Below are positions 30,949 through 42,150 of a stretch of 64,000 nt of DNA, one piece after another; the stretch's first letter is position 1, and each line of letters starts with the position of its first letter. The stretch comes from Acanthosepion esculentum (taxonomy: Eukaryota > Mollusca > Cephalopoda > Sepiida > Sepiidae), in contig OZ038498.1 of the NCBI GenBank assembly GCA_964036315.1, positions 9,506,861-9,570,860 of the forward strand, given 5' to 3'. Below the pieces are notes generated by a model. That model was given only the letters and a program-made list of their open reading frames with translations, had not been told where the DNA came from and made no database searches. Both the position numbers and the translations under genes were made by a program.

Positions 30949-31701
30949 CTATAAACAATTTTTTCTATTCTCTGATGGAGAAAGCATTACCCGAACCATC
31001 GCCAGTGAGACACGCTGCAAGAGCCACACCGTTTCGCGAGGTTCGTCCCTTAATCGAGACGCAATCGGGCCAATGCTCCGAAAGAACGCCATCGAACGAG
31101 GGCCAATAACCCCAGAAGTCTTCACTGCCACAGGAGTAAAAAAAAAAAATCTATCAGCAAGAGAAGAATATTTAACTATTTTTATTTTATCTCTGCGTCC
31201 CGGGCGACGGACCCCGGCTCAACCGCGGGCCTGTTCAAAATGTATCCGCACAAGTCGCATCCCAAATCAACGACTACCCCATTTTAAAAGGGAAAATGAT
31301 AATGCCATCCGGCCGCTTTCCATCACGACGGTCGAGGCCTACGGGTTCAATTTGGGAAGGGAACCCAGCTGCATCCAAACCTATTTGATGATATCGTTTA
31401 TTGCTGCATATCGTGGAAAGCGACCGGCACTACGATTACAAGAGAGAGGATGCAAACCAAACTCATCAATGGAAGCTCTACATCTGCATCTGTGACGCTC
31501 ACATAATATGAGTCCAAGACGGATCGCGACTCCGACCCGAGTGCACTCATCATCTAGAAGGGTACCGGTAGATGAAGAGGGCACTGCGTTGAGCCAGGCG
31601 CCACTACTCGGTTGTGAAGCAGATAGTAGACAGGCGAGGCGATGCTGATCCAGAGAAAGCCTCAAATTAGTCAAATTGGCCTCGCATTTTATTTTATTCA
31701 A
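30949..31701 (-). pseudogene. Retroelement C-terminal fragment with Cys/His cluster and RPDG-WDATC motif
   Basis: Read on minus from 31701: 'LACLLSASQPSSGAWLNA', then a cysteine/histidine cluster 'CERHRCRCRASIDEFGLH' and 'LSCNRSAGRFPRYAAI'. In other frames follow 'GKRPDGIIIFPF', 'SLIWDATCADTF' and, at 31131-30949, 'FTPVAVKTSGVIGPRSM' and 'WLLQRVSLAMVRV'. I associate this block order with the C-terminal part of a mollusc/cnidarian retroelement protein; the RPDG...WDATC arrangement resembles a PD-(D/E)XK-type nuclease fold. That is inference, not a family match. Several frameshifts and an A-run break it, so it is dead. The catalytic RT part is not in the window. Confidence 0.5.
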
Positions 31702-32149
31702 GCTTTTTTGTTTTGATGTGTCTAGTGGAATAGAAAGTAATTCTTGGGCCCAGACGCTGCAAGGGGGGAAAAGAACAAAGATTATTTTGTAATAGCAATG
31801 ATAGTAGCAAAGTTAAACATAATCTTTATTATTAGTAAAAGTATTCTTGTTGCTGATGCTGATAATGCATTTATTTGTAGCAGAAACATTCTAGCAAGAA
31901 TAAATTGCTGCTTTTGTTATAAGTAATTTTAAGTGGTATGACATTATAGAAAATACAAAACACTTAGAGAAAGTCGTTAATACTAAGCACTTGGTACATT
32001 CTTCCCTGTAATATTTTATCAAAAGTAGCCTAATTTACTTACACAAGCACACTTAAAAATCACCTTAATATGAGATTTTTAGATTTTTGAACTAAGAACA
32101 TAAGTTTTCGATAACTACAGTGTATTTACTTTTATTTTGGCAAACGATA
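31702..32149. other. No gene recognised
   Basis: AT-rich spacer. Confidence 0.4.
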
Positions 32150-33135
32150 TCATACAACATTATTTTCGTCAATAAAACTACCACTTGCCTTAATTACTGT
32201 TTTACAGATTGTTGGCATTGTTTCGAACAGTTTAAAAATATCGATGGCAGCTCTTCAAGTACTGAAAAGGCTCGCTCTCACTCTTTGGGTATTCTCTTCA
32301 AACTCTTCTATCTAATCCATCCCTTAGTAATTCGATGGGAGAGGGGTCAAGAGATTGAGGCGGCCTGGTCATAATTTCTAAAATGTTGTTCTTTTTTATT
32401 CTAAGTAATTTTGACAATTTTTGGGGATTATCTTGTTGAAAGATAATTTTTCCAATTTTGCGTAAACTATATGATATAGCACGATTTTGAAAAACCGAAT
32501 GATGTTCTTTTTTCATGATTCCCTTAATCTGAATCAAATCTCCAGCCATCTACTCCAAAAAATACCTCCCACCATAACTAACCCACCACCATGATTAACT
32601 GTTGGAACCACACATTCATCATTCAGGCTTTCTTCTGGCTTTCTTCTCACATACAGTATAACTACCAAAAATGTTCAAATTTGGACTCGTCTGCCTACAA
32701 TACATTTTACTACTCTTTCATTGTCTGTAATAGTATTTAATGAAGACAGAAAACACTTTTAATACATTAGTGGACAGACACACTAAACCCTAATGCAAGG
32801 GGCATAACTCTTGAGGGTTTATCATGATAGTGTCCAGTTCTTATGCTTTTTTTACCCATAAGTCTTTTCTGCTTAGTCACCTTCTGTACCAGAGATTTCT
32901 TGATGATAATGCACTCTCTGAGTCAAGTCACAGTTGAGAGCGACACTTGTTGCTGTCAAGGTGAATTAAGTCCAGCTGTTAACTCTGGATCAATTTCCTT
33001 CTATTACTTTTGCTCTCAATAATCAAGTGATTATCTTCAGCAGCAGTTGTCACTTCTGATGCTTCAACTCTTTTTCTGACAACATTTGCGCCTGTTTCAG
33101 TCTTTTTAACGAATATTGCATCCGATATTTAGAAA
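32150..33135 (-). pseudogene. Tc1-like transposase, heavily mutated
   Basis: Minus-strand remnants in order: 'VSLSTV' and 'KKHKNWT' (N-terminal DNA-binding/linker region, about 32950-32820), 'DESKFEHFW' with the DESxF block, 'VVPTVNHGGGLVMVGGIFW' (about 32615-32555), 'IIFQQDNPQKLSKLLR' with the second catalytic Asp (QQDN), 'MTRPPQSLDPSPIELLRD' where the family has SPDLNPIE (third Glu kept), and 'MPTICKTVIKASGSF' near the C-terminus. The order and motifs are those of Tc1, covering most of the usual 340 residues. Several frameshifts and stops are present. I could not find clear inverted ends; 'gtacaaattaattcaaaatt' at 33232-33251 may be one. Confidence 0.78.
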
Positions 33136-33439
33136 TCTTCAACTTCTTGACAATTTATCTGAGGACAGTTTTCTTTTAATTATATTTCAATTTGTGCCCT
33201 CACCGCAATACTTAGCTGTTTTGTTATTTTGTACAAATTAATTCAAAATTAAAAATAAATAAAACTATGAAAATACTGTTGTAATAACAATCTGTTTTCT
33301 TCAACGCAAACCTCGCTCTATATGTTTTGTTTACGACATTAACCTGTATTAACATTTAACTTAGTTGAAAATTTGTAATCTCAAAGTTTGAGAGGCTAAT
33401 GGTGAAAAAATGGTCTCAAACAAAATATTCATAATTTAG

Positions 33440-33613
33440 CAATATATTTAGTATATATGTATTGTATATATTTAGTATATATGTATTGTATATATTTAGT
33501 ATATATGTATTGTATATATTTAGTATATATGTATTGTATATATTTAGTATATATGTATTGTATATATTTAGTATATATGTATTGTATATATTTAGTATAT
33601 ATGTATTGTAATA
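33440..33613. repeat. 24-bp minisatellite, about 7 copies
   Basis: Unit 'ttagtatatatgtattgtat' plus 'atat'. It gives repeating open frames on both strands, not genes. Confidence 0.92.
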
Positions 33614-33719
33614 TATGTATTGTGGACAGACAAAATCAAAATTGTTGATAGTAAAAGAAGCATGGAGAAAGGTTGAAAGTAAATGCAAATACACAGAATT
33701 GTAGAGTGGCCCCAAACTG

Positions 33720-33729
33720 TGTGTTTGGG

Positions 33730-33769
<40 letters not shown>

Positions 33770-34115
33770 TGTTCAGCTTATATATTATATATAATAATTA
33801 AATGGTAATGTTAATGTGATTAATAGCGAAATCACTTCGCTAACAAAACTTATATATATATATATATTGGGAAGAGATAGAATTCTAGTGTTTCTAGAAG
33901 AAATTCAATGAAGTAAATTTTAAACAGAATGCTTGAATTTAATCGAATACACATGCAGGTGCAGAAAACTTTATTGCAATGTTGATTCTCATTAAATGTA
34001 TTCTGAATTGATTCTTGAACTTTTTTCAATGTTAGACATTTTAAATGAAACTGAATTCGTGCATATAAATTTAGTGGTGTAATGGATAGACGCAAACTGT
34101 GAGCGTGTGTGGGTG

Positions 34116-34163
<48 letters not shown>

Positions 34164-34262
34164 GTGTGCAGCTTATATATTATATCATAAAGAAGTAATT
34201 TATACAAATAATTGAATAGAAATGTTATTGTGGTTAATGGCGAAATCACTCCGCTAACAAGA
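33720..34262. repeat. Unclassified repeat family with TA tails
   Basis: A 'cagcttatatattatat' ... 'gcgaaatcac' ... 'cgctaacaa' segment occurs twice in direct orientation (33770-33850 and 34163-34262). Between them 33866-34090 is a segment found inverted at 61545-61785. TA arrays lie at 33731-33766, 33850-33867 and 34119-34159. Confidence 0.7.
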
Positions 34263-34491
34263 CTTAATGAGACATTAACTTACTATCAATTACTTTAATA
34301 ATACGATTTTTATATTTGAGTTGTTGTCAGTTGAAATTGACGAGCCAAGTACTTTCAACAATTTCAAATTGTCACCTTCGGGGCGCAATTTTTTCTTATA
34401 CAGGCAAAAAACTAAGGCGAAATATATGTAGTGTTGACTGAAAGACGTTTTTTTAATATGCAATTTATTGACAGTTATATTATTTTGGAGC

Positions 34492-34535
<44 letters not shown>

Positions 34536-35149
34536 CTAGTTGGTTGACAGAACGATTGAAATACCTTTGACTTAATTCTGAGCATTTTCCGCTTTCATAA
34601 ACTAGTTTCATGGTACTATTATTTGTTTTGTAGAGTTTTATATTAATATTAAGCGTTGTGTTACGCGTAAATTCAATTATCACATTGTCATCTATCAGTT
34701 TTTTTTGTAGTAAATATATTTATTCGTAAATTGCATGAATTTTCCATAATACTGGATTTTTTTATGGTTAAGTTTCAAATATTGATAGTAGTTTTTTATT
34801 TAAATTTATATTTGTATCGGTACCTGGAGGAAAATGTTAAAACAATAAAAAAATAATGAATGAAACAAACCCATAAGAAAAACTTTCGTTGGTCTTTGAT
34901 CAAAATATCTATCAAGGAAAAACCAAAAGAACACAGATACAAGTTTTAGACTTATATATATAAGTGATTATAAAAGAAAACTTTAGCATAAATTATGAAC
35001 ACGGCCACAATGTAGGGCCTATATTTAGAAATAAAAATGTCTATTTTCAGCAACGTTTATACTGTCAGGATATCATCTAGTTCTTATTTAGTAGTTACGT
35101 TTCTGCTGCGCGAGACAGCAATTGAACTCACAACAACTATTTTTTACTA
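34263..35149. other. No gene; (TA)n at 34494-34534
   Basis: AT-rich with one TA array of about 41 bases. No coding remnant. Confidence 0.5.
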
Positions 35150-35430
35150 AATTCACAAACCAATTCTTTGATCCACTAGGCCATTGTCCCGTAAGGCAAT
35201 CTGTTCTAGTGAACTTGGATTATTAAACTTTAAGTAATAACGAGACAATATCCCTAGACATAAACAGTGGAATGAGAACAGTCTAGCCCTGTAGATTAAA
35301 TAAAGGGTTCAGTTCAGAATTCCATGTAAATTACCCATATCGTTATAAACCTGAAGAAGGCCTAAGGGCATAACGACCGAAACTTTGTGATAGCAACAAA
35401 GATGGGGACAATAATCCGAATATAAATACT
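35150..35430 (+). mobile_element. SINE-A copy, old and degenerate
   Basis: Traces of the body ('gagaacagtctagccc', 'aataaagggttcagttc'), CTGAAGA at 35351-35357, GAAA at 35379-35382 and the tail 'ggacaataatccgaat'. Helix II pairs at only three of four positions. Confidence 0.65.
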
Positions 35431-36574
35431 ATAAGTGCGAATTTGGTTATATTTTATTTTGTAATTAATTGAATTTTATTTTGTTTAATTTTTAATTATT
35501 TGAATTTTTTAATGCTGATTTGTTAAAACAAGAACACTAAATGTAGAATTTCCTTTTGCATTTTCTTACATTCTAACAAGACAGAAGAGGAATTAAATTA
35601 TATGTCTATCATTGCCTATAATATTTCTTTAATATTGAGAGATGGTCAAATCAGAGTGGCATAGTGCCTATAATATAGTGAATAATATATTATAGTGCAT
35701 ATAATATAGCGTCATAGTGACTATAATATCCCATCTGGGACATGAGTGAAAACAAAAATAAACGATTGTAAAGCATGAAGACTTACAAAATCGCTTAAAA
35801 ACAACTGAGAAAGAGATAAAGATAACAGGAAGTAGTGAAATAGAGACGGGTCAAATTGGACCAGAGACGAAACCAGGGTAAAAGGATCTAGCAACAAAAG
35901 AGGTTGCTGAGGTACATAACGAGAATAACTGATAACACAAGGAGTAAAAGGTTGCCATTTTGGTACACGAAATACATGCGGTAAATAAATGCTGTAGAGA
36001 ATCACTAGTTCGAAAATGGAGAGATGAGACAAAGATTTGTAGATTAGTCATGGATTGAAAAGAAAAATCATTTATCCAACATTACTGATGTTGCTAAGGA
36101 TGATACCTATAATATCAGTCACAATAACATTGCAATAATTACGTAGAAAACATGAAAAACAGAATAAGTACAGGCTACTGCTCAGTCAATAACATAATTG
36201 GAGCTTGCCGGTTTAACTTCTTCCAAAATACAACAAAACTGAGAGTCATGTGAAAGCTTTGGATTCGAGAAAATGATTTATTCACATGGAGCTGATGTTA
36301 AAATTTCGTTAAATAATTTTTGGCACCGCCCCAGGATATTAAGAAAAATAATGGTTGAACGTCAATGACATTTCAACGAATGATATTCATTGCTTTTTTA
36401 TGGAACTGTAAAATTGCATGCACTTCTATTTTATGCTTTACTAATAAAAAATACACTTTGCGTGGGCGTTGAACTCCATGGCAGAGAAAAATTTAATGCT
36501 TCAAGAATTCCTCAAAACCATCTGTGATAAATATATTGGGCCATGAGGAATTGTACGATTTCTGTCATTCTTCT
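35431..36574. other. No gene recognised
   Basis: AT-rich; short 'tagtgcctataatatag' direct repeats at 35660-35730. Open frames on minus at 35721-36051 have no recognisable motif. Confidence 0.4.
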
Positions 36575-36590
36575 CACACATACAGGCACA

Positions 36591-36682
<92 letters not shown>
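36575..36682. repeat. Compound (CT)n(TA)n microsatellite
   Basis: CT at about 36590-36634 followed by TA at 36636-36682. Confidence 0.95.
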
Positions 36683-36685
<3 letters not shown>

Positions 36686-36759
36686 ATGCAAAAGTAATAT
36701 ATAAATTCCAACGTTCACAGCATTAATCCAAAAAGGCCTCGATACCGATAGTAGAGCGA

Positions 36760-36890
36760 TAATTATTTATTTATTATAATTTTATCATATAGACAAAACC
36801 ATTTTACTCACTACAAAGATGCAACTTGGTTTCAGTGCATTTCAACTGCACTTCGACGGGTGAGAATCGAAAATGGTGATGAACAATCCT
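36760..36890 (-). mobile_element. SINE-E-like copy with hammerhead-like hairpin
   Basis: On minus: 'cacccgtcgaagtgcagttg' then 'aaatgcactgaaaccaag', i.e. an AGTGCA/TGCACT helix and GAAAC. The upstream core is CCGTCGA rather than CUGANGA. Related to 25885-26045. Confidence 0.5.
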
Positions 36891-37372
36891 GCTTGTGAAA
36901 CGTCACTTCCTTGATTCCATTTGTTCGAGAAGAAAAATATACATTAAAAAAGGTGACGGAGTGAAACACTAGTGCTTGTTGGTAGCAGTTTGGTGAAGAA
37001 TGGATTGGGTGTTTAATGTTGACTGGTCTGTGGAAATTTTTGTGCCGATAAACACCGGTCAAAAGTTTAGGCACATCATCTCACAAGCGTCCTAAGAGTG
37101 AGTGGTAGGGGAGGAAAGATGGAGATAGGGGATAGTATTACGTTTGAATAGGTAGAAATTGTAGCGATAGTTCTAGTAGTAATTTGGAATGTTATTTTTG
37201 GTTTATTATAAAAATTCTAGAGCTGAATTGCCTTTTTTAGAAATATAGACAGATACTGAATTTCGACTTTATATTGTATTTACAGACATTTCTCTGAATC
37301 CCATATTTTCCACAATTCTTGACCACCACTTTCTCCACTAACTGCTAACATCTCTTAAATAATACTACAATA
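36891..37372. other. No gene; possible Tc1 end
   Basis: 'caccggtcaaaagtttaggc' at 37048-37067 resembles the end sequence of some Tc1 elements; no partner end was found. 37237-37262 is a SINE-A tail fragment ('agaaatatagacagatactg'). Confidence 0.35.
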
Positions 37373-37530
37373 TCGTGTGTGTGTGTGTGTGTGTGTGTTG
37401 CGGGGGGGGGTGCTGAAACAACAAACAACAGCTTTTAATCTCTTCTTGGTCGGGCCTAGAACTCTTCAAATAGACATTCATTTTCATAATCTTTTTATAC
37501 CTCTCTCTCTCTCTCTCACTCACTCACTCA

Positions 37531-37564
<34 letters not shown>
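37373..37564. repeat. (GT)n and (CT)n(CACT)n(CA)n microsatellites
   Basis: GT at 37374-37399 followed by a G9 run; CT/CACT/CA at 37501-37564. Confidence 0.93.
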
Positions 37565-37566
<2 letters not shown>

Positions 37567-38620
37567 TGTGTGAGCACAAACTCAAGAGTTAATGCACGCA
37601 TACGAAGAGAAAGAATATGAACTATAGGTATGTTAACTATTCTTAACGCATTAGTTAATTTATCCTTCCAGGAGAGACTTCAAGGATAATCTGTGTACGG
37701 GCGGCCTCAGCAGAATATGCCGTCTCAACTCTGATTATTGGAAATACAAGCCATAAATATTTTGAAAGAAAGAAAACGGCGAGAGGGTGAGAGAATACAA
37801 AACAAATGGATAAGAAGAGCAGGAGATAAAGAATAAAGCAGAACTTGTGTTCTTAGTTAGTTGACAAAATATAAAAGACAATCTTGCCTGTCAGAGGAAA
37901 ATCTAGTTTTGAATTAAGGTCGATCTTGTCAGTTATTTATTCATTTTCTGTTCGAGGTTTTCATTTTTTACGAGTACGACGGAGACTTCTTTCCTTCTTC
38001 GTACATGTTACAAGTGTATCCATGTTTTACTGCTAAAAGTTGTTTTATTATTTGAAAAATACACTACTTGCCGCCATAATGAAAAGTGCAATCACGTATT
38101 CGTGGAAAGACACCATTAAGAGAAAAAATTAGGTGTAGAAAGTCACACAGTCTATGGTATTGGAAGCCATCATGTCTTTAACAAGTTTTACACATGTTTT
38201 ACAGTGACCACATTAATTCTAGATAAAAGAAAAATTTAAAAACGAAACTTAATCGAGGCGGAAAGATTGTTGTTTTATTTTTTTGTTTTTAATTAGACAT
38301 TGGATTTGATATTGCTGTCTTTTCAGTCTTCTCTAATGACATTGGTGATCATTTATATTCGTCTGACTGCATCGTTTTTATATCACACCTTCATTCTTTT
38401 CAATATGTTCTTGTATCAATCATCGTTATTTCTCTGATGTTACTTCTCTCACTTCTGTTATGTTCTTATCCATTTCTTTCTCTCCCTATTTTTCCCGCTC
38501 AAAAGTATCTTTCATTCCCATGTCAAAATTTGATTTCATTTAATTACACAGAAAACACGGAAAACTTTCGCTCGAGGCTTTGAAAGAAAGCTAAAAAAAA
38601 GTATATCAAAGAGGATGAAC
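37565..38620. other. No gene recognised
   Basis: No motif or repeat seen. Confidence 0.4.
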
Positions 38621-38621
38621 A

Positions 38622-38706
38622 ATCGCGCGTGCGCACACACACACACGTGTGTGTGTGTGTGCGCACGCGCAAGCGCAAGCGCGTGTGTGTGTGTGTATAC
38701 GCGTCA
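38622..38706. repeat. Alternating purine-pyrimidine palindrome
   Basis: About 75 bases of nearly unbroken Pu-Py alternation. It is built as (CA)n(GT)n flanked by GCGC-rich arms ('gcgcgtgcgcac' left, 'gtgcgcacgcgc' right), so it is also a palindrome centred near 38646. Such DNA can form Z-DNA or a cruciform. Confidence 0.85.
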
Positions 38707-38930
38707 AATTTCTCTTTTTCAGAGAACGAAAAAGATGAATAAACCAGGTCGTTCTCTTTCTGAGAAAGAAATAGAAAATGAGGAAAAAAAACAAGAAAAA
38801 TGAAAGAGACAGACAACAATGTTGGAAAGAGAAATATAGATCTTTTATTTACGTGGCTGTCACACTGTCTCAATAAAATCTTTAGACGAATATCACTTTT
38901 CAACATTTACTTCTACGCATTAAACTAAAC

Positions 38931-39122
38931 GTTATTTTTAGGGGATACCCATATTTGAATAGACGCTTCGTATATTTATTAAACACTATATTTTATTTAT
39001 TTTCGTAGTTTCTCTTGTCAAGGTTTTCTTTGATAAGATTTCTCGAATCAACCAAAAATAAATATACTTTTTAATAAATAGACTACTACTCAAATATGGG
39101 TATCCACAAAAATAACGTTTAA
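38931..39122. repeat. Inverted repeat, about 40-bp arms
   Basis: 38931-38970 ('ggatacccatatttgaat') pairs with 39080-39122 ('actcaaatatgggtatcc'). Confidence 0.8.
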
Positions 39123-39166
39123 GTAATAATATCTGTTGGATTAACTCATCACTTATTTAAAATTTG

Positions 39167-39172
<6 letters not shown>

Positions 39173-39246
<74 letters not shown>

Positions 39247-39469
39247 CATGAATCATTCATACAAAAAAAAGATTAGTGAACTTAATGATATAAAACATTA
39301 AAAATTATTAAAAACAGGGATCATAACATTCACCTAGAGGTTCGTGGGTTAATGTAATTTTAATAAATTTGTTTTCGCAGATGTATTCTCGCCATTTATA
39401 TCATTAACTTCACTAATCTGTTTTTGTATGAATGATTCATGTAATATAAATTGAACTGCACCACATATT

Positions 39470-39513
<44 letters not shown>
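39173..39513. repeat. TA arrays flanking an inverted repeat
   Basis: TA at 39173-39244 and 39471-39513. Between them, arms 39241-39294 and 39397-39450 are inverted copies ('ttacatgaatcattcatac' against 'gtatgaatgattcatgtaa'). Confidence 0.85.
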
Positions 39514-39516
<3 letters not shown>

Positions 39517-39856
39517 GGAATGGACGAAGTTCAACATATCTGTTCGAGGCCTCGGTACTCACTGCTATCAGAAAAATGGTCCTTGTAGGGATCAAAATAA
39601 GTCGGTTTAGGGTCAAGTACGCAACACACTATTAAAGCCGGACAAGGGAAAAATTTGGACATTACCCTTTTAAAGTGGTTGTCTTGGTTTAACAGGAGAC
39701 ACTTTCTGGAGATAGAAAAACTGTAGCCCATTTCCAAAGGGAATTATTCCTGTGGGAGTGTGATAAGCAGAACCATTTAAACAGTTTATCAATTTTAGAG
39801 GTTTCAAATATTGCATCGTCTACCCCTCTAGACCTTGTACTTTTACCACATTGACA

Positions 39857-40099
39857 TCACCCTCTTGAATTTTGTAACCGTAGGGTGGATCCGAATACAG
39901 GAGCCACACTAACTCTTTTCCCCAACGGTCTATCAACGGCAGCCATCAGCAATTCTGGTATAGTCATACCTGTCCATTGTCTTGTAATGTGTCCAAACCA
40001 CGCCATTTTTCTCCGTTTGACTGTGTCGAGAAGAGGTTCCTGGTGTCCCACCAAACTTTCAACCCTTTTCCGTACAAACTCATTGGTTTTTGTTCTCAA
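39857..40099 (-). pseudogene. Non-LTR reverse transcriptase C-terminal fragment
   Basis: Reads 'KRVESLVGHQEPLLDTVKRR' and 'KMAWFGHITRQ', the short conserved block (K-R-R-K-x-x-W-F-G-H-x-x-R) found downstream of the RT domain in RTE-like LINEs. Only this 3' piece is present. It abuts the BEL remnant, whose reading ends at 40218. Confidence 0.65.
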
Positions 40100-40217
40100 T
40101 AGAAAATGACTAGATCACTATCCACCAAATCTGTAGCTAACTTAAATTTAGCCTTTTTTAAAATCTTCTATCACCTGAGTAAAATGGCCAATTCCAAATG
40201 AGAGATCTAAGCTGGAA

Positions 40218-40660
40218 TCAAGCAAAACTCTTACAACCCATTTCAAGTTCTAAAACCATTTCCATTAATGTTTTCCTTTGTGAACCCAAATACAGACTCA
40301 TATCGTATTCAACACTAATTCCATCAGACAATGCACAGCCTAGCATTTTCAACATTGTTTCAGAAAAGTAAAACCGCTGGCTTCCAGTGTCCGTAAGACA
40401 ATTACAGGTGGACCATCTTTTTCCTTTTCTAACCCTTGACACATACTCTATTGGTAGAATATAAGGGTAGTCCTTTGTTCCTTTATTAAAACAGACATTC
40501 ACAGCAGAAGAATAGGTTGATTTATGTCCAGGACAAAGTGCACTAAAGTGCCCCCTTGAACTGCAATATTTACATTCAAAGAGAAACCTTAAATCCTTTC
40601 CAGGACAACTGTCCAACGTGTCTCTTTATATTGAGTACATAACTTGGGGACAAAAATTAT
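40218..40660 (-). pseudogene. BEL/Pao-type gag-pol remnant: zinc knuckle and retropepsin
   Basis: The minus-strand frame starts with a CX2CX4HX4C knuckle (C-K-Y-C-x4-H-x4-C in 'ECKYCSSRGHFSALCPG'), followed about 40 residues later by the aspartic protease motif 'CLTDTGSQRFYFSE' (D-T-G-S). The knuckle-then-protease spacing and the DTGSQR wording fit BEL/Pao elements. The 5' gag part continues at 41556-42150 on the far side of a mariner. RT and integrase are absent, and the downstream sequence is a different LINE fragment. This is an old retroelement copy, dead by truncation and insertion. Confidence 0.65.
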
Positions 40661-40672
40661 TCACATAATCTA

Positions 40673-40697
40673 CGAGGGTCATTCAATAAATAAGTTG

Positions 40698-40754
<57 letters not shown>
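40673..40754. repeat. Duplicated mariner end and (TA)n
   Basis: 40673-40703 repeats the first 31 bases of the mariner end ('cgagggtcattcaataaata'...), followed by TA at 40703-40754, after which the same end starts again at 40755. Confidence 0.85.
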
Positions 40755-40755
<1 letters not shown>

Positions 40756-41552
40756 GAGGGTCATTCAGTAAATAAGTTGAATTTTTCGGTATAAGGACTT
40801 CTAATACAGATAGGAGCTTACTTTTTTCTTTTTCTTTTTTGTTTGTTTTTACTTCTTTTTCACGTGGATTTAATTTCTTTTGCAGATTAAAAATAACTTT
40901 GAGAGTTTTGGCGATTAACAAAGATGGCCGACCAAGAAGCATGCTCCAGGATAGGACAGCGGTCATTTATCAAGTTTTTGGTTGCTGAAGGGTGCAAACC
41001 AGTTGAAATTCATATTTCATGTTTATGGTGCCACATGTTTCAGCCAAAAAAATGTCTACAAGTGGGCTAAATTGTTTAAAGAAGAACGAAGCAGTGTTGA
41101 GGATGAAGACAGGCCTGGGAGGCCTACAGAAGTGAGGTCTCCTGAGGTGATCGAATCAGTCAATGTCCTCATTCAATCTGACAGAAGGGTGACAGTGGAT
41201 GACATTGCAAGGACTTTGAGCTTATCTGTTGGGACAAACGCGGAACTGCTCCCTCATCCCCCTTATAGCCCAGACCTTGCCCCTTCAGACTTTCACCTGT
41301 TTGGTCCCTTGGAAGCGTTCACGAGAGGCACGAACTTTAAAAGTGACGATGAAGTCAAAAGTGTTGTGAGCGACTGGCTGAGACATCAGTCCAAAGATTT
41401 TTACGCTGAGGGAATACGGAAGCTTGTGCACAGATGGGAAAAGAGTGTGACAGTGCTGGGAGACTACGTTGAAAAATAAAGAAAAGTAAGCTTCTATCTG
41501 TATTAGAAGTCCTTATACCGAAAAATTCACCTTATTTATTGAAGGAACCTCG
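40755..41552 (+). mobile_element. Internally deleted mariner, copy 3
   Basis: Ends 'cgagggtcattcagtaaata' and its inverted partner with small changes ('gaaggaacctcg'), flanked by TA on both sides. It lies inside the BEL/Pao remnant. Confidence 0.9.
40924..41479 (+). pseudogene. Deleted mariner transposase, two deletions
   Basis: ATG at 40924; frame lost near 41010 and regained in the frame that covers 40982-41479. It shares the main deletion junction ('gttgggacaaacgc') with copies 1 and 2, then has a further deletion that removes the second catalytic block entirely, joining 'SVGTNA' to 'ELLPHPPYSPD'. The N-terminal DNA-binding part ('YKWAKLFKEERSS') and the C-terminal 'APSDFHLFG' block remain. 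Confidence 0.85.
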
Positions 41553-41555
41553 TAC

Positions 41556-42150
41556 AAGCCTTCGTTCGGTGTTTACCATACACTGCAGTGTGGACATTTT
41601 CCAATGCGAACGGTTTTCCATTAGACTTGGGAGTATAAAACGAGGCTTTCTTTGGGCTGGTTTTGTTTTCATATTTAGGAGTACCAAACCTTTTATTAGT
41701 TTTAATACCTGAAAGTTTTGTCGGTGCATTTCTGACTATCAATAACATTTTGATAGCTTCACTGGCGTTTTGCTATATTTGATTCCCATTAAGGTAATTA
41801 CTATGAGCTGAGAGAATCAGTTCTCTTTTTAGGTCACTAGGAAGTTTGGTGAAAAAAATGTGACTCAACAAGAGATTACCTGCTGAAACCTTCCTCTAGA
41901 AAATCCACAGCAAAGGTATTCCTTAGTTCCCATATATCTGACTTTAATTAGATCAGATATCTCTTCATACCCGCAAAGTTGTTGTCATAGTCTAGCTTAC
42001 TATGGCAAAGCTGTTTAGAAATTTCATCAGTAATAAGCTCTTCGTCCAAGAAGTCCTCCCTTAGTAGGGTCAATGCTGTATCGTAATTTTTTATCACTTA
42101 TTGATAAATCTTTTATCAATTTTAGGCGATGGTGAGAGAGGCAGCTCTTC
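41556..42150 (-). pseudogene. BEL/Pao-type gag remnant
   Basis: Minus-strand reading in changing frames: 'DYDNNFAG', 'KSDIWELRNTFAVDFLEEG', 'SHIFFTKLPSDLKRELILS' and 'LLIVRNAPTKLSG'. The 'KLPSDLKRELI' block resembles the gag (DUF1759-type) region of BEL/Pao elements. It leads, across the mariner insertion, to the zinc knuckle at 40580-40620. It contains stops and frameshifts. Confidence 0.55.

Noticed and set aside
35721..36051. Minus-strand frames of about 100 and 66 codons
   Set aside because: They overlap each other, have no domain and lie in AT-rich repeat-like DNA.
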